From positions 1-7,365 of the forward strand of contig JAISRJ010000225.1 in NCBI GenBank assembly GCA_031273705.1: a stretch of 7,365 nt of DNA, in the 5' to 3' direction. The translations under genes and the position numbers were made by a program. How positions within the stretch are numbered: position 1 is the first letter of the stretch; each line of letters begins with the position of its first letter. The notes under the pieces were generated by a model. That model searched no databases. It saw nothing but the letters and a program-made list of their open reading frames with translations, and had not been told where the DNA came from. Positions 1 to 5,758 of the stretch are shown piece by piece. The DNA is from Clostridiales bacterium. Lineage in GTDB: Bacteria > Bacillota > Clostridia > Lachnospirales > WQUN01.

Positions 1-58
1 GGATAGTCAATTATATATCGAAAATACTTAATGGAACCTTTAGCGCGTATCTAAAAAG

Positions 59-574
59 TCACAATATATTTGTCGGTAAATTTTCTGTATTTTCCCTTAA
101 GGGACGTAGAATACTTAAAACGCGTTGATTCTGTAAAAGCAGTTTAAATAGCGGATACCCAAGACAGCACACAACCACAAATTCACCAATCCAGACTGTA
201 ATAATGTTATACCACAATGGTGTGCGGAATATATACGTCAGTTCTATTCCCACAAGCACATTCGCGACCATAGGCCATAGGCTGGCTATAAACAATTTTT
301 TGGTTCTGGAAATCGCGAACACGGCAAGCGCGGTAGCGAGTGTGCCGACTATCATATCGATAGGGCCCAGTGGTGAAAACAAATTTGAGATAAGGCAACC
401 TATAATGACTCCGACCCCATACAGGGGATCGATAAATGCCATTAAATTAAGTATTTCCGATACGCGAAACTGTATACTTTCAAAACTCATAAACGATAAA
501 CTTAAAGTCAGCACAACATACAGCGCGGCGATAACCCCGGTTATCGCTAAACGCCGAATAGTAAAATTCTTCAC
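59..574 (-). CDS. queT: QueT-family queuosine-precursor transporter
   Basis: Small integral membrane protein of the QueT family (S component of an ECF-type importer), expected to bring a queuosine precursor such as preQ1 or queuine across the membrane for tRNA modification. With the start chosen here it is 171 residues. Hydrophobic segments lie at about 8-30, 42-66, 72-90, 94-112 and 122-148. Family-like sequence is seen around residues 31-50 (FESIQFRVSEILNLMAFIDP) and 64-77 (NLFSPLGPIDMIVG). A longer frame opens with ATG at 586, but that ATG overlaps a GGAGG Shine-Dalgarno at 580-584. The GTG at 574 sits 5 bases downstream of it, so GTG is the likely start. The gene lies 84 bases downstream of trpS on the same strand and may share its transcript. 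No energising ECF module is in the window. The family call rests on sequence resemblance read by eye; the exact substrate is inferred. Confidence 0.85.
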   Translation of the reverse strand: MKNFTIRRLAITGVIAALYVVLTLSLSFMSFESIQFRVSEILNLMAFIDPLYGVGVIIGCLISNLFSPLGPIDMIVGTLATALAVFAISRTKKLFIASLWPMVANVLVGIELTYIFRTPLWYNIITVWIGEFVVVCCLGYPLFKLLLQNQRVLSILRPLRENTENLPTNIL

Positions 575-579
575 AGCTA

Positions 580-584
580 CCTCC
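580..584 (-). promoter_or_regulatory. Shine-Dalgarno that fixes the queT start at GTG
   Basis: The minus strand reads GGAGG here, then 5 bases, then GTG (574-572). An in-frame ATG at 586-584 overlaps this motif and has no Shine-Dalgarno of its own, so it is unlikely to be the start. Confidence 0.7.
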
Positions 585-658
585 ATAAATTATAATACTT
601 GTAAACAGTTTGATTCACAAAATGAATTGCGGGCGGACTCGGATGGCATTTGCCGCAC

Positions 659-1675
659 TTACACAATCGGAAAACCCACTTTTTTCTTAACTTTGGTAAG
701 CATTCTTTGAGCAAGTGCATTCGTTTGCTCTGTATTGGAACGAATAAGAGCGTCTACATAATCTTTGTTTTTACTTAGCTCATTAAACTTTTGCTGAATA
801 GGGCGAACGCTCTCCGCCACTGTTTCACCTACAATTAGTTTGAAATCGCCGTACCCCTTGCCCGCAAACTTAGATTCGGCGGCTTCCGGCTTTTCGCCCG
901 TAACGGCGCAGTATATCGAAAGCAGATTGCTTATCCCCGGTTTATCGGGAGCGTACTTTATCTCATTGCCGGAATCGGTGACTGCGCGTTTAAACTTAGA
1001 AATAATTACCTCTGGTTTATCCAGCAGATAAACCAGATTATTTTCGTTATCGCCGTCGGACTTCGACATTTTCTTTTCAGGCTCTTGCAAGCCCATCACA
1101 CGCGCGGCAATTTTACCTATATATGCTTCGGGCACAACAAACACATCGCCGTAAATATTATTAAACCGACTGGCAATGTCCCGGCAAATTTCTAAATGCT
1201 GCCTCTGATCTTCCCCGATAGGCACAACATCGGAGGAATACAATAGAATATCCGCCGACATTAATACAGGATATGAGAAAAGTCCGGCGTTGATGTTATC
1301 GGAGTGCTTTTGAGATTTATCCTTATACTGTGTCATGCGGCCCAGTTCACCCATATAGGTATAACAGTTAAGAATCCAAGCCAATTCCGCGTGGGGCGGT
1401 ACTGCCGATTGAAAATACAGCAGAGATCGTTTGGGGTCTATACCCATTGCAAGGTACAGCATAAATAAATCTCTCGTGCGCTTGCGCAGGTTAACAGGAT
1501 CTTGCCTAACGGTTATAGAATGCAGATTCGCTATGCAATAAATGCAGCGGTACTCGTCTTGCAGTGAAACCCAATTTTTTAACGCTCCCAAATAGTTCCC
1601 CAGGTGGGGCAAGCCCGTGGGCTGCATGGCGCTATAACTGATCTTTTTCTTAACATCGCTAACGTCCATTGCCAA
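659..1675 (-). CDS. trpS: Tryptophanyl-tRNA synthetase
   Basis: Class I aminoacyl-tRNA synthetase that charges tRNA-Trp with tryptophan using ATP, in the cytoplasm. It is 338 residues, the normal length for bacterial TrpS. The HIGH-type nucleotide-binding motif is at 19-27 (PTG..HLGN). The tryptophan-pocket region includes MSADILLY at 139-146 and VPIGEDQRQH at 151-160. The KMSKS loop is exact at 202-206. The first codon is TTG at 1675, with AGGGAGAG at 1683-1690 placed 7 bases upstream. The ATG two codons later is 13 bases from that motif, so TTG is preferred. A promoter with a perfect extended -10 lies about 175 bases upstream, and the leader between them is highly structured (separate entries). 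No T-box motif is visible, although trpS genes in Firmicutes often have one. queT follows on the same strand. Confidence 0.97.
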   Translation of the reverse strand: MAMDVSDVKKKISYSAMQPTGLPHLGNYLGALKNWVSLQDEYRCIYCIANLHSITVRQDPVNLRKRTRDLFMLYLAMGIDPKRSLLYFQSAVPPHAELAWILNCYTYMGELGRMTQYKDKSQKHSDNINAGLFSYPVLMSADILLYSSDVVPIGEDQRQHLEICRDIASRFNNIYGDVFVVPEAYIGKIAARVMGLQEPEKKMSKSDGDNENNLVYLLDKPEVIISKFKRAVTDSGNEIKYAPDKPGISNLLSIYCAVTGEKPEAAESKFAGKGYGDFKLIVGETVAESVRPIQQKFNELSKNKDYVDALIRSNTEQTNALAQRMLTKVKKKVGFPIV

Positions 1676-1719
1676 GTTTTTACTCTCCCTTTTTTTAACC
1701 CTGATTGCCGAGAAGTAAC

Positions 1720-1770
1720 CCGCCTTAGCGCCAGGGCGCTTCAGCTTGGAGTCGCAGGCGGCTCGACAAG
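1720..1770 (-). promoter_or_regulatory. Structured trpS leader with possible loop pseudoknot
   Basis: On the minus strand CTTGTCG (1764-1770) pairs with CGAC (1751-1754) and AAG (1745-1747), leaving a hairpin loop that contains CCGCCT (1756-1761). That loop is exactly complementary to AGGCGG at 1720-1725. Between them is the hairpin AGCGCC/GGCGCT (1735-1740 with 1727-1732). Two further hairpins lie upstream in the leader: GCGCC/GGCGC (1816-1820 with 1807-1811) and GCGTA/TACGC within 1783-1794. The pairings are read directly from the sequence; the fold and any regulatory role are inferred. It matches no riboswitch consensus that I know. Confidence 0.4.
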
Positions 1771-1832
1771 GTCTTAAATTGTGCGTAAATACGCTGGTTT
1801 CCGCTTGCGCCGAATGGCGCTTGTGTTTTCAT
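1725..1832 (-). CDS. Possible 35-codon leader peptide ending Trp-Arg-stop
   Basis: A small open frame in the trpS leader starts at ATG (1832) and ends in TAA at 1725-1727, 49 bases before the trpS start. It encodes 35 residues with a single Trp as the second-last codon (1731-1733). The Trp and stop codons lie inside a 6-base-pair GC-rich hairpin (1727-1740). The same frame stays open upstream for 94 codons in all, back to a TGA at 2010-2012 inside the end of mcp. The only ATGs in it are at 1850 and 1832, and the 1850 ATG overlaps the -10 box. There is no good Shine-Dalgarno, and I recognise no protein family. It could be an attenuation-type leader peptide, a relic coding fragment or chance. 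Confidence 0.25.
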   Translation of the reverse strand: MKTQAPFGASGNQRIYAQFKTLSSRLRLQAEAPWR

Positions 1833-1848
1833 AAAAACTTTCACTGTC

Positions 1849-1877
1849 ATTATAACATATGTAGTGTAATCTTTTAA
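1849..1877 (-). promoter_or_regulatory. Probable SigA promoter for trpS (extended -10)
   Basis: On the minus strand, TATAAT at 1849-1854 is a perfect -10 preceded by TGT, giving an extended -10. TTAAAA at 1872-1877 lies 17 bases upstream as a 4-of-6 -35. Transcription would start near 1842 and give a leader of about 165 bases before trpS. The -35 falls inside one arm of the 15-base inverted repeat, so the repeat itself provides part of the promoter. Confidence 0.6.
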
Positions 1878-1924
1878 CCCTGATTGCCAGAAATCAGCCG
1901 CCTTCCAGTCAATCAGGGTTAAAA
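1872..1924. repeat. Perfect 15-base inverted repeat downstream of mcp
   Basis: Arms at 1872-1886 (TTTTAACCCTGATTG) and 1910-1924 are exact reverse complements around a 23-base centre. The RNA would form a very stable hairpin on either strand. It is not a standard intrinsic terminator: arms begin with T's and end with A's in both directions, so no U-tract follows the stem. It may still protect or end the mcp transcript. A competing 6-base hairpin inside it on the minus strand, CTGATT with AATCAG, shares the right arm. Confidence 0.8.
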
Positions 1925-1965
1925 AATCAAAAACAAAAATCCTTCGACATATGCCAAAGAATTTT

Positions 1966-4224
1966 CTATGAAATGTTAGAGTGTCTTTGGTCGGGCAGCC
2001 TGAAAGCGCTCATCTTGCTTTTTAGCGATTGCGCTTGAGAAGACAACATCTCCGCCGCCTCATGTGTTTCCTCACCGGCGGCACTGCTGGTATGGGTTAC
2101 ATCCAATATGCGAGATACACCTTCTTTCACTGCCTTAATGTCTTCTTCCTGAGCTTTTAAAGCCACGGTAATCTCTTCTATCATGGTCGATACTCCGGAT
2201 ACCTGTGACAGAATCGCGTTCAAATTACTCGACGCCTTTTTTGTCAAATCAATCCCGCTATTTATTTTATCGACAGTCCCCTCTACTAAAATATTAGTCT
2301 CTTTTGCCGCGTTTTGGCTCTTATCCGCCAAACTGCGCACCTCTTCGGCAACTACCGCGAATCCTTTACCAAATTGTCCGGCGCGGGCGGCTTCAACGGC
2401 GGCATTTACAGCCAGCAAATTCGTTTGCTTAGAAATATCGGATATGACACGATTTATAAGCGAGATATTATCCGACGCGTTATTTATTTCTTGCATGGCG
2501 CCTAATATGTTTTGCATGTCATTTTTGCACATGTCGGCGTTTTTTTGCACCTTATCGGCTACATTATTCGCGTTAATAGCAATCGCGGTCGAATGATCCG
2601 CCTGGTTCAAAATATTTCTTACCCTAGTATTTATATCTTCCACCGCGATAGCTTGCTGTCGAGTCCCATGCGATAATTGAGCGCTGATATCCGCTATTTG
2701 ATGAGATCTTGACAAAACCGTATGAATAGTATTATTAATACTGCCAATAACCTCACTCAAATGCGCGATAATAACCTCAAATGATTTCTTAATACGCCCA
2801 AAATCCCCAATATATTCCTTGCTTATAGATAGATTCAGGTTAGTGTTTGCTATTTCATCCAATACTCGCGAAATATCGCTTATATATTCCGAAACATGAT
2901 TTATAATGCCATTAAGTGAATTTTTGATGCTAGCAAAATCGCCCTTATATTCGCCGCTCATTTCAACATTAAAATCACCGGCGGATATATTACGCAACAC
3001 ATCAGAAGCCTCATCAATCGGGGTTATCATAGCATTAAGCACTTTATCCAGCTCAAACAGCAGTTCCGCCCAACTTCCACGAAATGACGCCGCGTTGGAT
3101 CGAGCGCTTAAATTGCCTTGAATCGCGGAGGTTGTAAGCATAGAGATCTCATTCTTTATTCCCAGCAAATTTTCCCGCAAACCTTCGACCGCGGCACGAG
3201 AAGCTATTTGGTTGTATGGAACGGTAAAATCCCCTTCTCCAAAAGCCATTATACATTTACTAATATCCGCGACATGCAGCACATACCCTCTGACCATTTC
3301 ATTGACTTTGACTGTTACTTCTTTAAATACTCCGACAAGTTTGGACTCATCCATATACTTATTAACGTTACCTGCCGCGTGTTCAGCTGCCATTTCATCC
3401 AAAGAGCGAATAAGTTCCTTTAGAATGGAAGCGACATCATTAAACTTCCGGCTAATCACACCAATTTCATCATCGTGATTAACATCAAAAGCTACGTCGA
3501 GACCACCTTCCGAAATTTTATCCGCGTTTTTAACAATCTTTCGCACAGGCGAAACTATAGAATTTGTGATTAAGTAAGCCGACGCCGCCATCATTGCCAA
3601 ATCTATAACCAGCAATATACTTAGAATAAGAATACTATTATCCAATTGATTATTTGCGTTAGCCACGAATTGCTTACCGTGAATTTCCGTAAGATTAGTT
3701 AAAATATCTATCTGATTCCTCAAAACAATACCGGGCTCTTTCAAATCATCGGATATTATTTTAAAAACATCCTCGTTTTTATTTGCCATAGCCGCCGGAA
3801 TCAGTTTGTTCTCAACAATATCAGTGTATACGGCCAATGTATCGACCATTGTCTTTACAGCCTCGTATTCTTCGGGATCGCGATTGGATAATTGTTCTAA
3901 ATTATTTAAATAACCATTCATCTGTTCATTTACTATTTGAAGTTTATCATGAAGCGCCTGTTTATGACTTTCATTATCTTCGGGCGTTGTAGATCGACCT
4001 ATGTCTCTCATGGAAGAGCGCACTTGCCCGTATGGAATCGCGAATCGAATCATATAACTATCGGGAACAAGGACAGAATCGTGACTATCCTCCATTGTGT
4101 TTGCTAAATTTGATACAATAATAATCCCCGTCATTGTAGTACTGACCAACAAAATAGCTATGATAGAATAACTCAAGATTAATCTTGAGCCTATTTTTAA
4201 CTTTCTAAAGCTCTTGTACGGCAA
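1966..4224 (-). CDS. Methyl-accepting chemotaxis protein with HAMP-like repeat array
   Basis: Transmembrane chemoreceptor of 752 residues that should signal to CheA/CheW. It has a short basic cytoplasmic N-terminus, TM1 at about 13-38, an extracellular helical sensor at about 39-196 that looks like a four-helix-bundle ligand domain, and TM2 at about 197-219. A HAMP domain starts near 216 (P226). A long run of HAMP-like segments follows to about 490, marked by GDF or GNL motifs at 331, 370, 416, 429 and 473. The signalling domain is at about 497-740, with the hairpin tip around 600-630 (KQTNLLAVNAAVEAARAGQF). No C-terminal NWETF-type CheR tether is present. The start is TTG at 4224, with AGGGGGAG at 4235-4242 ten bases upstream. 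The only nearby upstream ATG runs at once into a stop. No other chemotaxis gene is in the window and the ligand is unknown. Confidence 0.96.
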   Translation of the reverse strand: MPYKSFRKLKIGSRLILSYSIIAILLVSTTMTGIIIVSNLANTMEDSHDSVLVPDSYMIRFAIPYGQVRSSMRDIGRSTTPEDNESHKQALHDKLQIVNEQMNGYLNNLEQLSNRDPEEYEAVKTMVDTLAVYTDIVENKLIPAAMANKNEDVFKIISDDLKEPGIVLRNQIDILTNLTEIHGKQFVANANNQLDNSILILSILLVIDLAMMAASAYLITNSIVSPVRKIVKNADKISEGGLDVAFDVNHDDEIGVISRKFNDVASILKELIRSLDEMAAEHAAGNVNKYMDESKLVGVFKEVTVKVNEMVRGYVLHVADISKCIMAFGEGDFTVPYNQIASRAAVEGLRENLLGIKNEISMLTTSAIQGNLSARSNAASFRGSWAELLFELDKVLNAMITPIDEASDVLRNISAGDFNVEMSGEYKGDFASIKNSLNGIINHVSEYISDISRVLDEIANTNLNLSISKEYIGDFGRIKKSFEVIIAHLSEVIGSINNTIHTVLSRSHQIADISAQLSHGTRQQAIAVEDINTRVRNILNQADHSTAIAINANNVADKVQKNADMCKNDMQNILGAMQEINNASDNISLINRVISDISKQTNLLAVNAAVEAARAGQFGKGFAVVAEEVRSLADKSQNAAKETNILVEGTVDKINSGIDLTKKASSNLNAILSQVSGVSTMIEEITVALKAQEEDIKAVKEGVSRILDVTHTSSAAGEETHEAAEMLSSQAQSLKSKMSAFRLPDQRHSNIS

Positions 4225-4273
4225 TAGTTTCCCACTCCCCCTTATTTACATGACACCGATTGTGAAACATATT

Positions 4274-4303
4274 TTTATAGATAGATTATCTTAACTTGCC
4301 CAA
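4274..4303 (-). promoter_or_regulatory. Weak candidate promoter for mcp
   Basis: On the minus strand TTGGGC (4298-4303) and TATAAA (4274-4279) are 18 bases apart. The -10 matches 5 of 6 consensus bases and the -35 only 3 of 6. I see no motility-sigma promoter and no c-di-GMP riboswitch in the 135-base era-mcp gap, so mcp may also be read through from era. Confidence 0.3.
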
Positions 4304-4359
4304 TAAAGCCTGATAATAATCAAATTAAAAATAGTTGAAATATGCAGTGTGAACCATAA

Positions 4360-5259
4360 CTATGATTGATTGCTTTTTTGATCATAGCCAAAATTACGAA
4401 GATAAAAATCGCTGTTTCTCCAATCCTTTTTTACCTTGACCCATAGCTGAAGGAAAATCGGTGAGCCTAGAAGGCGTTCTATGTCTTGTCTGGCTGTCGC
4501 GCCGATTTTTTTTAGCATAGAACCATTTTTACCTATTATAATACCCTTGTGGGTTTCTTTGTCGCAGTAAATTGTGGCGTCTACATCTATCAACGCTTTA
4601 TTTTCTCTGGTCTTCATTTGGGATACCTCGACAGCCAAGCCGTGAGGAACTTCATCGCGCAGATAGTACAGCGCCTTTTCACGAATCAATTCAGCTGTTA
4701 TTTGTCGCTCCGGCTGATCTGTGATTACATCTTCCGGAAAATACTTTGGACCCTCCGGAAGAAGTTTTTTTATTGCCGCCAGCAGTTCGTCCGTGTTTTC
4801 GGCGCGTAAAGCGGAGATTGCAAATATTTCCGAAAACTCATACAGTGAGCGATAATCGTCTATTATCTCCAGCAGCGCGGGTTTTTCTACTGTATCTATC
4901 TTATTTATCACCAGTAAAACCGGCGTGTTTATTCCGGATAGACGGCTGATTATTTTTTTATCCCCGTTAGAAGCCCTTCGCGGCTCTACAAGATATAGAA
5001 TACAGTCCACTTCATTCATTGCGTTTTCCGCGGTCTTTACCATGTATTCACCCAACTTGGACGTTGGTTTATGAATGCCTGGCGTATCCAAAAAGATAAT
5101 CTGGTATTCATTATCAGAATAAATACTCATTATTTTATTGCGAGTCGTCTGTGGCTTATTTGATATTATGGCGATTTTTTGCCCCACGATCAAATTCATT
5201 AACGTGGATTTGCCCACATTCGGTCTGCCAATCAGTGTTACAAATCCTGATCGAAACAT
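4360..5259 (-). CDS. era: GTPase Era, 30S ribosome assembly factor
   Basis: Essential GTPase that binds the 3' end of 16S rRNA and helps the 30S subunit mature. It is 299 residues, standard for the family. The GTPase motifs are complete: G1 GRPNVGKS at 11-18, the G2 region around TT at 38-39, G3 DTPG at 58-61, G4 NKID at 119-122 and G5 SAL at 149-151. The C-terminal KH RNA-binding domain carries the GKNG loop at 243-246, followed by the typical helix to about 265. The start is ATG at 5259, with GGAGG at 5267-5271 seven bases upstream. A good SigA promoter lies just before it. The usual partners (ybeY, diacylglycerol kinase, cdd, recO) are absent here, so era looks separately transcribed or paired only with the downstream chemoreceptor gene. 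Confidence 0.98.
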   Translation of the reverse strand: MFRSGFVTLIGRPNVGKSTLMNLIVGQKIAIISNKPQTTRNKIMSIYSDNEYQIIFLDTPGIHKPTSKLGEYMVKTAENAMNEVDCILYLVEPRRASNGDKKIISRLSGINTPVLLVINKIDTVEKPALLEIIDDYRSLYEFSEIFAISALRAENTDELLAAIKKLLPEGPKYFPEDVITDQPERQITAELIREKALYYLRDEVPHGLAVEVSQMKTRENKALIDVDATIYCDKETHKGIIIGKNGSMLKKIGATARQDIERLLGSPIFLQLWVKVKKDWRNSDFYLRNFGYDQKSNQS

Positions 5260-5314
5260 TTTTCAGCCTCCATTTTTTTAATCCATGCTTAACCCGTGCT
5301 TAATCACTGGGGAT

Positions 5315-5343
5315 ATAATACACGCTTGCCACTATTTAATCAA
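5315..5343 (-). promoter_or_regulatory. SigA-type promoter for era
   Basis: On the minus strand TTGATT (5338-5343) and TATTAT (5315-5320) are 17 bases apart, matching 4 of 6 and 5 of 6 consensus bases. Transcription would start near 5308, giving a leader of about 48 bases with no clear structure. Confidence 0.6.
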
Positions 5344-5376
5344 GTGCTGTACAACAAGTATAACACGCTACACTCT

Positions 5377-5419
5377 CCAGCGTAATTGCGATTCGACGAA
5401 TTGCGCGTGAAACGGCTGG
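5377..5419. repeat. Imperfect hairpin in the era/dnaD region
   Basis: Outer arms CCAGC (5377-5381) and GCTGG (5415-5419) are complementary. Inside them CGTAATT (5381-5387) can pair with AATTGCG (5399-5405) with one wobble. At the centre is ATTCG-A-CGAAT. The structure lies just upstream of the era -35 box. Its function is unknown. Confidence 0.4.
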
Positions 5420-5534
5420 ATAACCTGCGAATATACTCGGAATAAAAAAACAGAACATCGAACGGCGGTGTTTTATCTATAACATAAGTGCCGCGACCCT
5501 TGTTTTTATCACATAGACAATAATAAAAAAATAT

Positions 5535-5543
5535 TTGTCCACA
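5535..5543 (+). promoter_or_regulatory. DnaA-box-like site TTGTCCACA
   Basis: This 9-mer differs from the DnaA box TTATCCACA at one position. It follows an AT-rich tract (5519-5535) and is about 100 bases from two further one-mismatch boxes. DnaA binding is inferred only from sequence. Confidence 0.4.
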
Positions 5544-5593
5544 GGGGGGCTTAATATTAATAAAATTCGCGCAAAAAAACATTTAACCTGGGT

Positions 5594-5614
5594 TTTGCCC
5601 GTGCGTTGGGCAAA
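5594..5614. repeat. 7-base inverted repeat upstream of dnaD
   Basis: TTTGCCC at 5594-5600 and GGGCAAA at 5608-5614 are perfect reverse complements around a 7-base loop. No T-tract follows on either strand, so it is not an evident terminator. It could be an operator or an RNA hairpin. Confidence 0.5.
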
Positions 5615-5641
5615 GATCAAGCTGCCTAAATTCGATCCTTC

Positions 5642-5674
5642 AAAAGTTACCCACAGATCCTGTGGGTAACTTTT
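5642..5674. terminator. Perfect 14-base inverted repeat, bidirectional terminator-like
   Basis: Arms AAAAGTTACCCACA (5642-5655) and TGTGGGTAACTTTT (5661-5674) are exact complements around the loop GATCC. Both strands end the stem in TTTT, which fits a bidirectional intrinsic terminator that insulates the divergent units. However, it lies upstream of the dnaD promoter, and no gene ends next to it. Each arm contains TTACCCACA (5647-5655 and, inverted, 5661-5669), one base away from a DnaA box. It may therefore be a paired DnaA site, or both. Confidence 0.55.
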
Positions 5675-5694
5675 CTCTGTCCAAAACTCACGTT

Positions 5695-5722
5695 TTGAGC
5701 TAGACTATACTCTGGCTATAGC
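5695..5722 (+). promoter_or_regulatory. Candidate dnaD promoter
   Basis: TTGAGC (5695-5700) and TATAGC (5717-5722) are 16 bases apart, each matching 4 of 6 consensus bases. Transcription would start about 30 bases before the dnaD ATG. The -35 overlaps a small inverted repeat, CAAAAC/GTTTTG, with a 4-base loop. Confidence is modest because neither box is strong. Confidence 0.4.
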
Positions 5723-5758
5723 ACGATAGGATTTTGTTTTCGGATCAGGGGGATAAAA

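Larger units (their letters stand above)
1691..1926. repeat. MITE-like unit with 17-base terminal inverted repeats
   Basis: The plus strand has TTTTTTAACCCTGATTG at 1691-1707 and its perfect reverse complement at 1910-1926, enclosing 236 bases. A third, direct copy of the inner 15 bases lies at 1872-1886. Similarity between the two direct copies continues for about 15 bases past the repeat, with AGAA and CCGCCTT in both, so they look like diverged duplicates. There is no room for a transposase. TTAA occurs within both ends, but the inverted repeat extends beyond it, so a target duplication cannot be told from the repeat. The unit fills nearly the whole mcp-trpS gap, including the trpS promoter and leader. 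It could be a non-autonomous mobile repeat or a locally duplicated regulatory structure. Confidence 0.55.
5260..5758. other. Divergent era/dnaD intergenic region
   Basis: About 500 bases without a convincing gene. It holds the era promoter at its left end, the dnaD promoter and Shine-Dalgarno at its right end and, between them, several inverted repeats (5377-5419, 5594-5614, 5642-5674). It also has three near-consensus DnaA boxes and AT-rich tracts around 5519-5535 and 5550-5568. No tRNA, rRNA or known riboswitch was recognised. From about 5420 to 5520 I see nothing that I can name. Confidence 0.7.

Noticed and set aside
585..658. preQ1 riboswitch upstream of queT
   Set aside because: The 84-base gap has neither the type I core (GGUUC loop with an A-rich tail) nor anything I can match to types II or III. 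Only a weak 5-base-pair hairpin is present.
204..710. 168-residue plus-strand open frame
   Set aside because: It lies antisense to queT and the end of trpS, which are well supported; it has no family resemblance and its start has no convincing context.
1872..1924. Intrinsic terminator for mcp
   Set aside because: The stem is long and perfect, but both strands are T-before and A-after, so no U-tract follows. It is listed as an inverted repeat instead.
1943..1949. Spo0A-box core TGTCGAA on the minus strand
   Set aside because: It is a 7-base match far from a promoter and expected by chance; no second box is nearby.
1676..1965. T-box leader for trpS
   Set aside because: The conserved AGGGUGG.ACCGCG antiterminator sequence and the usual Stem I motifs are not found on the minus strand. 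A GGCGGG stretch near 1719-1724 is only superficially similar.
4225..4359. c-di-GMP (GEMM) riboswitch before the chemoreceptor
   Set aside because: Such riboswitches often precede clostridial receptor genes, but the conserved core and GNRA-type features are missing in this gap.
5340..5582. 80-residue minus-strand open frame in the era/dnaD gap
   Set aside because: It has a weak Shine-Dalgarno, composition driven by A/T runs, no recognisable family, and its end overlaps the era -35 box. Probably chance.
5260..5758. Chromosomal replication origin
   Set aside because: The divergent genes and DnaA-like boxes are suggestive, but exact TTATCCACA boxes, a dense box cluster and dnaA/dnaN are all absent. 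It is kept only as a question within the DnaA-box finding.
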